Assembly: GCA_963735055.1 (NCBI GenBank) | Contig: CAVTJN010000006.1 | Coordinates: 1-64,000, forward strand | Origin: JBBITI01 sp963735055 | GTDB taxonomy: Bacteria > Chloroflexota > Dehalococcoidia > Dehalococcoidales > UBA2162 | Direction of reading: 5' to 3' | DNA: 64,000 nt | Made by a program: the position numbers and the translations under genes | The notes under the pieces: model-generated | Databases searched by the model: none | The model's input: the letters and a program-made list of their open reading frames with translations, nothing else | Told to the model about the DNA's origin: nothing | Part shown: piece after piece, positions 54,111-61,714 of the stretch | Position numbering within the stretch: position 1 is the first letter of the stretch | How the letters are laid out: each line of letters opens with the position of its first letter

Positions 54111-54371
54111 ATGTCCCAAGTCATCGCCAGAGTGGTTTCTCAGAAGGGCAAATGCGAGGCCGGGCACCGGGTGGGCGACGAATTTGCCATCGGGCAGCAG
54201 ACTCCTCCGGGCGTCTGTTCATGGGCATTCCACGCCCTGTTCCCCTTCGCTGAGGTCATTCAGTTCGGTGGTTCATTCCCCTGGGAGGCAACCCCGGGCA
54301 CCGCCACCGTCGCCTGCCCCGATGCGGACAATCCGGTCGTCTTCCAGTTGAGGATCGCTCCGGATCGCTAG
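54111..54371 (+). CDS. TIGR04076-family protein
   Basis: The 86-residue protein has the whole TIGR04076 pattern: VVSQKGKCEAGHRVGDEF, a middle with GVCSWAFHALFPF, FGGSFPWE, and ACPDADNPVVFQLR at the end. The conserved Cys and His residues suggest metal or redox chemistry; the function is unknown, though relatives are common in anaerobes. AAAGGAGG lies ahead of ATG 54111. It follows Smr by about 80 bases. Confidence 0.82.
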   Translation: MSQVIARVVSQKGKCEAGHRVGDEFAIGQQTPPGVCSWAFHALFPFAEVIQFGGSFPWEATPGTATVACPDADNPVVFQLRIAPDR

Positions 54372-54451
54372 ATCCGGCCGGCGAATACCGCCGGCAATCC
54401 GGATCATCGCCGAACGAAGCTCATGGTGAAGCCGCTCGCGGCAACCGGGGA

Positions 54452-54961
54452 CTAGTCTATTTGCCTGAATTTGTGGACCGAACCGCACACCGGGCACTGG
54501 TCTGGGGCGTTCCCGGTGACAGTATTACCGCAGACCTGGCAGACGAAATAGGGCTCGTCGACGACGGCCTGTCCGCCTTCAACCGCCTTCAAGGTGGCTT
54601 CAAAGAGACGATGATGGATTTGCTCCACTTCGTTGGCCAGATTGAACGAGTATAGCGCCCGGCTATTCTGTTCGTCTTCCGCCTGCGCCATGAACGGTGG
54701 ATACATCCTGGTAAACTCGTAGTGCTCCCCGATCGATGCCGCGGTCAAGTTGTCCCGCGTAGAACCCACGCCGTCCATGGCAGCGAAATGGTTGCGGGCG
54801 TGGACCGTCTCCGCCTCAGCCGCCGCCCGGAACAGCCGGGCCACCTGAGGATAGCCCTCCTTGTCCGCCTTGTCAGCGAAGAACAAGTAGCGCCGGTTCG
54901 CCTGACTCTCTCCGGCAAACGCAGTTCTCAGGTTAGCTTCACTCTTATAGCTTTCCGCCAT
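54452..54961 (-). CDS. Rubrerythrin
   Basis: The 169-residue protein combines a di-iron ferritin-like domain (ESQANRRYLFFADKADKEGYPQVARLFRAAAEAETVHARNH, then ANEVEQIHHRLF) with a C-terminal rubredoxin-like domain (CQVCGNTV and CPVCGS). It detoxifies hydrogen peroxide in the cytoplasm of anaerobes. All Glu/His iron ligands are in place. It is transcribed from the minus strand just after ispE. Confidence 0.93.
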   Translation of the reverse strand: MAESYKSEANLRTAFAGESQANRRYLFFADKADKEGYPQVARLFRAAAEAETVHARNHFAAMDGVGSTRDNLTAASIGEHYEFTRMYPPFMAQAEDEQNSRALYSFNLANEVEQIHHRLFEATLKAVEGGQAVVDEPYFVCQVCGNTVTGNAPDQCPVCGSVHKFRQID

Positions 54962-54981
54962 CGGTTGACCTCCCCTAAACG

Positions 54982-55842
54982 CTATACTTGCTGACCGGTC
55001 ACTGTTTCCGTCAGGTGGGTCACGAATTGCTGACCGTCTAACGCGGATGATAGACCCTCAGCCTGGGTCCTGTCCCGGCAGACCACAAACAGGACCGGGC
55101 CGGAGCCCGCGAGATGCACATCGGCAGCCCCCATCTTCTCAATGTGCTGTCTGGCCACCCCAAGCCACGGCTGCAACGTGAAGGCGACGTTTTCAAACGT
55201 GTTGAAGAGCAATGCCAGGTCCAATCCCTTCCCGGCGCTGATGTTGTCGGCCATCCGTCGCGTGGTTTGGCCATCGGTGTAGTGGCTCGCGGTGAGGGCG
55301 TTGTACAGGGCCGCCGTCTTGCCCGGCAGCCGGGGCCCCGGCGGTACTGCCACCAAGATCCACTGATGGGCGACCGGCCGCAACGGGGTCACGGTCTCCC
55401 CCCGCCCGGCGACCAGCGCCGTCCCGCCGTGGAAAAAGAAGGCCACATCCGAGCCCAGTTGATTTCCAACGGACTCCAATTCCTCCGCGGCAAGGCCGAG
55501 TCCCCAGAGATCGTTGAGGCCCAGCAGTACTGCCGCGGCATCGCTACTGTCCCCACCCAACCCCGAAAGCAAGGGGATCCGCTTCTCCACCCGAACTGAG
55601 GCGCCCCGGTTTCCTCCGGTCCGCCTCCCCAATAGGCTGGCCGCCTTCGAAACCAGGCTCTTATCAGCGCTCCACCCGGGCGAATCGGAGCTGATTCTGA
55701 GATCGCCGGCCGGCGCCAGCAATATCCGGTCGGCCAGACTGATCGTCTGCATGACGCTCCGGATTTCATGGTACCCGTCCGCCCTCTCGCCGAGGACTTC
55801 CAGCGTGAGATTCAGCTTCGCGGGCGCGGTACGGATGATCAT
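54982..55842 (-). CDS. ispE: 4-diphosphocytidyl-2-C-methyl-D-erythritol kinase
   Basis: IspE phosphorylates CDP-ME in the MEP isoprenoid pathway. The 286-residue GHMP kinase has APAKLNLTLEVLGERADGYHEI, the ATP loop PLLSGLGGDSSDAAAVL, and the C-terminal GAADVHLAGSGPVLFV. The ATG at 55842 overlaps the ksgA stop (ATGA). The ksgA-ispE pair is a common bacterial arrangement. Confidence 0.95.
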   Translation of the reverse strand: MIIRTAPAKLNLTLEVLGERADGYHEIRSVMQTISLADRILLAPAGDLRISSDSPGWSADKSLVSKAASLLGRRTGGNRGASVRVEKRIPLLSGLGGDSSDAAAVLLGLNDLWGLGLAAEELESVGNQLGSDVAFFFHGGTALVAGRGETVTPLRPVAHQWILVAVPPGPRLPGKTAALYNALTASHYTDGQTTRRMADNISAGKGLDLALLFNTFENVAFTLQPWLGVARQHIEKMGAADVHLAGSGPVLFVVCRDRTQAEGLSSALDGQQFVTHLTETVTGQQV

Positions 55843-56723
55843 CGCTCCATACCCGCCCTAACGTATTCACGCCACAGTCGACCCCATTCTTCAATCGATA
55901 GTGTCTCAGCCCGCCGCCGCGGGTCAATGCCGGCCTCCGCCAGCACGGCCAGGACATCGTCCTTAGACCGGTCGAGGGCGTGCGCCAGAGGATTAATGAT
56001 CTGCTTGCGCGCCGCCGAAAAGCCGGCGCGCACCAGTGTGAAGAAACTATCCGTTTCCACCGCGACGCGCGGTCTCGGGAACACCACAATCTTGAGCATG
56101 GCCGAGTCGACTGCCGGCGCCGGGTGGAAAGAGCGGGCCGGTATATATTTCACTATGCGCGGCTCGCCGTAGAGCTGGATGGCCACGCTGAGGAGACTCA
56201 TGCCGCCCGGCTTGGCGGTTATCTGCCGGGCCACTTCCTTTTGCACCATTACCACCATGGTCTGCGGTTTGACCTCGGCTTCAAGGAAGAAGCGCAGCAC
56301 CGGGGAAGTGATGTAATAGGGCAGATTGGCCACCACCTTATAGGCGGGGGACGCGGGCGGCTCCTCCACCGGGAAGTACTCGCGAACCAGAACCGGCAGG
56401 TCAACCCCCAGGATATCCTGATTGATAGTGGTGACGTTGCCGCAGTCCTTGAGGGTATCCTTTAACAGGACGGCCAGGTTCTCGTCTTTTTCAATGGCAA
56501 TGACCCGGCCCGCATTCTCAGCCAGGGACCGCGTCAGTGTTCCCAGCCCGGGACCGACTTCGATGACCGTGTCAGTCCGGCTCAGTTCGGCGGCAAGCAA
56601 GATCTGCTTCAGCTGGCTGCCGTCAACCAGAAAATGCTGCCCCAGGCCCTTCCGGGCGTGCAGGCCAGACTGGCGCAGCAGATCCTTGGTTTCGGCAAGC
56701 AGCGAGCGCGGCCTACTGGTCAC
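55839..56723 (-). CDS. ksgA: 16S rRNA (adenine1518/1519-N6)-dimethyltransferase
   Basis: KsgA dimethylates two adenines of 16S rRNA in the small-subunit assembly pathway. The 294-residue protein has KGLGQHFLVDG, motif I VIEVGPGLGTLTRSL, the acidic EKDENLA, and the catalytic NLPYYITSPVL. Length is normal. It starts with GTG 56723, overlapping the herA stop (GTGA), and its stop overlaps the ispE start. The coupling to herA is unusual. Confidence 0.95.
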   Translation of the reverse strand: MTSRPRSLLAETKDLLRQSGLHARKGLGQHFLVDGSQLKQILLAAELSRTDTVIEVGPGLGTLTRSLAENAGRVIAIEKDENLAVLLKDTLKDCGNVTTINQDILGVDLPVLVREYFPVEEPPASPAYKVVANLPYYITSPVLRFFLEAEVKPQTMVVMVQKEVARQITAKPGGMSLLSVAIQLYGEPRIVKYIPARSFHPAPAVDSAMLKIVVFPRPRVAVETDSFFTLVRAGFSAARKQIINPLAHALDRSKDDVLAVLAEAGIDPRRRAETLSIEEWGRLWREYVRAGMER

Positions 56724-58332
56724 TCTTCCCCAAACAGGTCGTCGATATCCTTCTTGTTGCGCTGCCCGACATCGACTTCGCCGGCCGGCCCGAATTGCCG
56801 GTAGGACTCGGCTGATCCGTATTCGCGGGGCTGGAAAGCCACCGGCATGGGGACCGAGTGACCGAAGATGAGGGCCTGCCGCTTCGGAGCCAGGCGCGCC
56901 AGAACGCCCTTCAACTCGTTCTTGCCGGAGACACCGGCCAGCACGCTGTCGATGTCTTTTTCGTTGTCGAGGAGGCAGGTTATCTTGGTGCCCAACTGGG
57001 ACATCACCTCTTCATCGATCCCGCTCGGCCGCTGGTCGATCACCAGCAGGGTCACGTTATACTTGCGCATCTCCCGGGCAATGGTGCCGAAGATGGTCTT
57101 GCTGGCGACCTCAGGATTGAGGAACTTGTGAGCTTCCTCGATCGTGATCACCAGTGGCTGGGGCGGCGGAGTCCCATTAGCCCTGGCTCTTTCCGTACGC
57201 TCCTGGTACTGGCCGTAGATGCGCGCGACAGCATGTTGGCCACCAGCAGATAGGCGCTCACATCCCGGTAGCGCCCGAACTCAAGTACGACGCTGATGCC
57301 CCGGTCGAGGTGACTGAGAATACGCTTCACGGCGTCTTCCGGCGCCTGGGGCACAACGAAGCCGAGACGCTCGAAGGTGCGCAGCCCGCGCTTCAGGCTC
57401 TGCAGCGAACTCTCGTGGATATTCGACTCATTGAGCCGCTCCTCAAGTTGATCGTCGCTGGTCTCCAGCAGTTGCCGGATCCAGCTTCGTCCGAAGCGGC
57501 GGCTCAGCTGATAGGCCGCTTCCACCGCCAGGTCAGTCAGGTTCAGCGTCGCCCGCAGCACCGAGATGTCCTCGGCGGTGATTTCGTCGTACCCGATTTG
57601 GACCGCGAAATCGGTGGGGACCTTCCGCGCCGCCGAGTTCTCCTCATCCAGGGTAAAGATGGCCACTCTCGACTGGCCCCACTGTTTCAAGCCCTTTACC
57701 GTACGCGAGGCCCCTTCGCTAGTGCCTTCCCAGCCGTACTCGTTGTGCATGTCGAAGATAAGGTTGACGGCCTTGCTCTTCTGCAGCATGCCGATGAGCA
57801 GAATGCGGGTGAGGAACGTCTTGCCGGTACCGCTCTTGCCAAAGATGCCGTTGGAGCGGGTCACGAATTTTTCCAGATTCAGGCAGAGCTTAGTCTCCAT
57901 ATCGAGCGGATTGCCGATCAGGAATGTCTCTTTATCCTCTTTCCCGAAGATGATTTCCATGTCCTGGTCCGACGCCAGATCAACCGGCGCAAAATGGGTC
58001 GGAACGGTCTTGACCGGCTGAGGCTCCCCAACCGTCTTCAGGTCCCGGCCCAGTGTGAGATACGGCTGTACGTGAAGAAGTCCGTAGGTACTGGTGCCGC
58101 CTAGCACCTCGGCCGTGAATGAGTCGGAGGCATCTGGCGGCGCCTGGGTGATTCTCTCGTCAACGACGCCCAGGCTGACATCGGTGATCATGCCAAAAAA
58201 GCGCTGCTTGTGGCCCTGGACGGTGACATACCGGCCGACCGCCATGTCCTCCACTGAGGCCGACGCGTCGAGTCTGACCTCGATGCCACCGGTCAGGGAG
58301 CCGGAAACAACAATGCCCAGCCTCTCGGTCAT
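56720..58332 (-). CDS. herA: HerA-family ATPase (frame interrupted)
   Basis: HerA forms a hexameric DNA-translocating ATPase that works with the nuclease NurA in end resection. The N-terminal HAS-barrel spans about residues 1-60. Walker A is GIFGKSGTGKTFL (about 162-174) and Walker B is VITIEEAHKFL; RDVSAYLLVANMLS and DQRPSGIDEEVMSQLGTKI follow the HerA pattern. One missing base near 57230 splits the frame into 57148-58332 and 56720-57151; rejoined it has about 537 residues. It overlaps the companion gene upstream (ATGA) and ksgA downstream (GTGA). A NurA gene lies four genes upstream. Confidence 0.9.
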
Positions 58333-58911
58333 CCCTTGATCATCCCCAGCACAACGCGCAACCGGTTGAAGTCGTTCCCCAGCATCACCGCCAGTCCTTT
58401 CCCGGCGGACACCAGAAAGCTCCGCGGATCCGCTTGCGCCCGGCTCATCTGTCGGAGCGCGGCGCCAATCACCTCTTCCACGGGTACCGGCTGGCGGGTA
58501 TTCAGTAGAACGTTTAGGAAGTCGAACGACCTGCTGAAATCCCTGACCTCTTCTGCCGGACAGAGGTAGACGAAGCCGTGAATCCGTGCCGGAACGGGCG
58601 CCAGGTAGTGATGGAGCAACTCACCCTGGCGGTGGCCCACCACGATCGCGGTAAACTCACTCCGCAGCAGCTTCGTGAGCTGCGGATTGGCCCGGTAGAT
58701 TGCATCTTCACTCGACTCGTTCCTGCCGCGCGATGGGGCGGCGGCCGGACTCAACACTGGCGGTTGTCGCATTGCAGACGATACCGTGTACCTCGGTCGC
58801 CCCATCCACGGTCTTCACCAGGGCGCCCAGCGGAGGCAAACCGTAAAGCTGGTAACACTCGGCCACGAATTCGGTCGTGCTTGCTTCAATGACTTCGGCT
58901 ATCTTCTGCAT
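58329..58911 (-). CDS. HerA-coupled conserved protein of unknown function (frame interrupted)
   Basis: The 5' part (58708-58911) encodes VIEASTTEFVAECYQLYGLPPLGALVKT and VHGIVCNATTASVESGRRPIAR. The 3' part (58329 to about 58738) encodes NPQLTKLLRSEFTAIVVGHRQG, APVPARIHGFVYLC and a helical end; an extra base near 58738 accounts for the break. The joined protein has about 193 residues. Such proteins are conserved beside HerA in several phyla, from what I recall, but I know no function. The N-terminal part may be a HAS-barrel-like domain. Its stop overlaps the herA start (ATGA), which argues for a physical or regulatory partner of HerA. Confidence 0.68.
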
Positions 58912-58951
58912 GTGACACTGGGGGAGGCGCCGTCTTCCGTGAACCGGCCGC

Positions 58952-59194
58952 TCAGCTCTTCATTTCGTACCACAGTTTGAAATCGGTCCATGCCGGTTGC
59001 GGAATGTCCAGAAGCTCAATGTCCTGTCCCTGCTTCTTCAGAGAGCCCACCTTCAAAATCGAGAAACCGACAATGTTGTTCTCCGAATCCACTTTCTCCA
59101 TGACATTGGGCGAAGCGGTCTTGCGCAGGGTGCCGTCCCGCTCTTTCAACACGAATTCGATCGAATCGCCATTATGGTCATATCGTATCTTCAT
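58952..59194 (-). CDS. DUF2283-like small protein
   Basis: The 80-residue product starts MKIRYDHNGDSIEFVL, close to DUF2283 proteins (MKIRYDxxxDxLYI), and continues VDSENNIVGFSILKVG, the second part of that family's beta fold. Function unknown; some relatives are found near toxin-antitoxin loci. It is in the run of minus-strand genes between nurA and herA, separated from the next gene by about 40 bases. Confidence 0.7.
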   Translation of the reverse strand: MKIRYDHNGDSIEFVLKERDGTLRKTASPNVMEKVDSENNIVGFSILKVGSLKKQGQDIELLDIPQPAWTDFKLWYEMKS

Positions 59195-59241
59195 TCCGGC
59201 CGCAACCTCCCCGAATCTGGCAGATCTTTCTGGATTCTATT

Positions 59242-59556
59242 CTATTTGCGCTTGGTGAGCAAAGCACCCAGGAGTGAGCCGATGAGCGCGCCACATACCC
59301 CTCCGGCCGCCATGCCCAGCGCGCCGGCGACTATCCCGACCGTAAACCCCCAGACGCCACCGGCGCACATCCCCACCACCACGCCGGCGACGACGTAAAT
59401 ATCGCCCGGCTTCCAAGCCGGCGGCCGCGGCCCCCACCCATCAGTCCCCCGGTATTTCAACAACGCCGAGAGTTCCCTTCCTCTCCAGCCAGGGTCCATC
59501 GAGTCCGCGAACACGAGAAGTCCCCTAACGGTTGGGCTCCTCGTGGCGATTACCAC
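59242..59556 (-). CDS. Small Gly-rich membrane protein
   Basis: The C-terminal half (about 52-100) is a Gly/Ala-rich hydrophobic stretch (VVAGVVVGMCAGGVWGFTVGIVAGALGMAAGGVCGALIG), like a glycine-zipper that crosses the membrane once or twice, and ends with a KRK tail. The N-terminal half is soluble with no motif. The start is uncertain: GTG 59556 is the first in-frame option, ATG 59502 another; neither has a good ribosome site. Function unknown. Confidence 0.5.
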   Translation of the reverse strand: MVIATRSPTVRGLLVFADSMDPGWRGRELSALLKYRGTDGWGPRPPAWKPGDIYVVAGVVVGMCAGGVWGFTVGIVAGALGMAAGGVCGALIGSLLGALLTKRK

Positions 59557-59559
59557 CCA

Positions 59560-59649
59560 CTACTTCTTCTTCGTTTCGGCCTTCACCGGCGCCTGCTTCG
59601 CCTCCGCCTTCTTCGGTTTCTTCACGTTCTTCCTGCCTTTAGTTCCCAT
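59560..59649 (-). CDS. 29-residue lysine-rich protein
   Basis: ATG 59649, 4 bases after GGGAGGAA, encodes a 29-residue protein with 12 lysines (MGTKGRKNVKKPKK at the start, and a KKK end) and a TAG at 59560. Too short for usual gene finders, but it has a good ribosome site and sits in the minus-strand gene run between nurA and the membrane protein. A nucleic-acid-binding peptide is possible; function is unknown. Confidence 0.5.
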   Translation of the reverse strand: MGTKGRKNVKKPKKAEAKQAPVKAETKKK

Positions 59650-59715
59650 GTCTTCCTCCCTTAAACCGTGCCTGTCCGGTCTCAGTCTTCAGCCCCCCTT
59701 GCTTCCGGGCTGTCG

Positions 59716-60912
59716 CTATACCCACCTCATTCTCTTGCTGCGGCTCTTGCCCGTTCCCGGGGTGGGTAGGTGTTCCTCGACCAGCCCGGCCTCAACCAGC
59801 CGCCAGAAGTTTTGCCGGTCCGACATGGTCACGACCGCCTGTTCGTGGGCTTCGGACAGGGCAACCGGGTAACCGTGGCCACGATTGCACTGGTCCAGGA
59901 CCAGGCTGTGCGCCATGCCGACTAGATTCGCGTCCCGGGCGACCCAGCGCGGGACTTCTACCCGGGCGATTTCGTCGTCCACCCGCAGGTAGAAGAAATG
60001 GATTTCGTGATCGCCGTAATGCTCTCTCACAATCTTCGACCGGCTCGAGAAGAGGTCCGACCTCTCTCCAGGTGCGAGCAAGTTGACGAAGAGCTGGCTG
60101 TCGGCGATACCGGACAGACTGTCGCAGGCTCGTTTGCCCGACTCGCAGTAACGGTCGCAATTCGCCGCCTCGTGGGGGCAGACCGCCACCCGCAACGTGT
60201 TCACCACATCGGTGCTGCGCGGTGCGCTGATATAGCTGCCAAAAGCGAGGGCCTTGTCTTTGCCCGCCTGCCAGATTCGGTCCAATTGCCGCAGAAGGCC
60301 TTCATCCAGCATCATCCGGGTGACGAAATCGGGGTACGGTTCAAGCCCCCATAACATCAGCGTGCCATCCAGCATCGCCATGGCCCGACTGCCCGGAGGC
60401 AGGGCTACCGCCAGGTCGGCCAGGTGGCGGCATTCCGCCACGCTCCGTTTGGCGCCGAGCAGGTTGCCCTCGACCGGCTGCCCGCGACCCTGACCGCCGG
60501 GTGGGCTCAGGACCATGTCCCTGTCATCAGCGTAGAGTTGCGGAATGCTCTCCAGGACCGCGTCCGGCTGGACTCCGTAGCTCAGGACGACATGGCTGAT
60601 ATTCAGCAGAAAACAGCGGACCGCTTGGTGGCGGTCAACTTCGATGTGCGAACCGTCGGTGGCGATCACCGTGAAATCGGCAGGCAAGGGCGGTGGTGAA
60701 CAGACCCCGTCAAGGCCATCAATCAGCCCGGCCACCAGCCAGGTGGTCTTACTCTGGTCTATCTTCGTCCGGAGCGCCCCGACATCAGCCGACCTGTCCC
60801 GCATGACGTCCAACGCCCGTTGAAGAAGCTCCTGCCGCTGGTCCAGACCACTGCGCAGACGGCCTATCATTTCCCCGACTTGCGGGGCAACCTTGTCCAG
60901 GTCGAGTGACAC
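59716..60912 (-). CDS. nurA: NurA-domain DNA repair nuclease with a Cys cluster
   Basis: The 398-residue protein has the NurA nuclease motifs: an Asp in TVIATDGSHIEVDRH (about residue 86), and a second Asp in MAMLDGTLMLWGLEP (about 182), followed by AFGSYISAPRSTDVVNTLR. NurA is a Mn-dependent nuclease that acts with HerA on double-strand breaks, known from archaea and some bacteria. Here four Cys (245, 252, 256, 263; C-x6-C-x3-C-x6-C) sit between the catalytic segments and may bind a metal or Fe-S cluster. It begins with GTG 60912, weak ribosome site. The HerA gene lies four genes downstream on the same strand. Confidence 0.85.
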   Translation of the reverse strand: MSLDLDKVAPQVGEMIGRLRSGLDQRQELLQRALDVMRDRSADVGALRTKIDQSKTTWLVAGLIDGLDGVCSPPPLPADFTVIATDGSHIEVDRHQAVRCFLLNISHVVLSYGVQPDAVLESIPQLYADDRDMVLSPPGGQGRGQPVEGNLLGAKRSVAECRHLADLAVALPPGSRAMAMLDGTLMLWGLEPYPDFVTRMMLDEGLLRQLDRIWQAGKDKALAFGSYISAPRSTDVVNTLRVAVCPHEAANCDRYCESGKRACDSLSGIADSQLFVNLLAPGERSDLFSSRSKIVREHYGDHEIHFFYLRVDDEIARVEVPRWVARDANLVGMAHSLVLDQCNRGHGYPVALSEAHEQAVVTMSDRQNFWRLVEAGLVEEHLPTPGTGKSRSKRMRWV

Positions 60913-61051
60913 GATACCCCCCGGCTGACCGCATCAGCCAACATTGCAGGCTGTTTTGAGTCAGAGTATAACAGGTTAGGCAAGACGTGGTCTTCCACGA
61001 ATAAATGGATCACTCCAAGGATATAGCTTAAGGACCTGCCCGGCCGTTCGC

Positions 61052-61081
61052 TTTACACCCGGCCGGAGCCCGTGCTATAAA
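61052..61081 (+). promoter_or_regulatory. Strong sigma70-like promoter for the flavodoxin-like gene
   Basis: TTTACA (61052-61057), an 18-base spacer and TATAAA (61076-61081). Each box matches consensus at five of six positions. The start is predicted near 61088, within a palindrome. Confidence 0.6.
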
Positions 61082-61098
61082 CTTAGAGTCACTCTGAG
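61082..61098 (+). promoter_or_regulatory. Palindrome at the predicted +1, candidate operator
   Basis: CTTAGAGT-C-ACTCTGAG is an inverted repeat with one mismatch in 8, overlapping the predicted transcription start of the flavodoxin-like gene. Its location is typical of a repressor site. No regulator is encoded beside it. Confidence 0.4.
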
Positions 61099-61114
61099 TC
61101 CGGGAGGGCTATCG

Positions 61115-61696
61115 ATGCAGGCTTTACTCATATCGGGAAGCAGGAACCTGGAGGGCCGGACGGCGCGCTGCGCCAACGCCATCCGAAAGGGATTTGCCAA
61201 AAGCGGGGGCACCTCCGAATTGGTCTTCCTGCCCACCACTAAACTCGAACGTTGCCGGCAGTGCGATCCGGACGGCTGGGGGATATGCCGGCGGGAGGGG
61301 AGGTGCGTCATCGAAGACGATTTCGCGTCAATAGTCGACCGGCTGAAGACCGCGGACGTGGTAGTCTTCGCGAATCCGGTCTATTTCCGGGACCTCAGTG
61401 AAAGCATGAAGACATTCCTCGAGCGGCTTCGACGCATCTCGTTCCGTCAGCAGAAGCCACCGATGCAGGGGAAGCCGGCCATCGGCGTGTGCCTGGCGGG
61501 CGGGGGTGGCGGGGGCGCGGCTTCGGCCTGTTTCAACCTGGAGACCATTCTGCAAATGATCGGCTTCGACGTGGTGGATATGATCAACGTGCGGCGCCAG
61601 AATATCGATATCAAGATTCCGATGCTGGAAATGACCGGGGAATGGTTGGCCACCAAACCGGAATCGGGTCCCATGCCGGCTCCGCCACCGAGATAG
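61115..61696 (+). CDS. NADPH-dependent FMN reductase / flavodoxin-like protein with Cys motif
   Basis: The 193-residue protein has the flavodoxin-like start ALLISGSRNLEGRTARCANAIRKG with the FMN phosphate loop, ADVVVFANPVYFRDLSESMKTFLER, and CLAGGGGGGAAS later. Cys residues at about 47, 50, 58 and 64 (C-x2-C-x7-C-x5-C, then VIEDDF) resemble the cluster-binding insert of iron-sulfur flavoproteins (Isf), although the spacing is wider. It is probably a cytoplasmic electron carrier or quinone reductase. GGGAGGG lies ahead of the ATG, downstream of a strong promoter and palindrome. It converges with a CoA transferase gene. Confidence 0.78.
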   Translation: MQALLISGSRNLEGRTARCANAIRKGFAKSGGTSELVFLPTTKLERCRQCDPDGWGICRREGRCVIEDDFASIVDRLKTADVVVFANPVYFRDLSESMKTFLERLRRISFRQQKPPMQGKPAIGVCLAGGGGGGAASACFNLETILQMIGFDVVDMINVRRQNIDIKIPMLEMTGEWLATKPESGPMPAPPPR

Positions 61697-61714
61697 AAAG
61701 CCGACAGGCGACGG

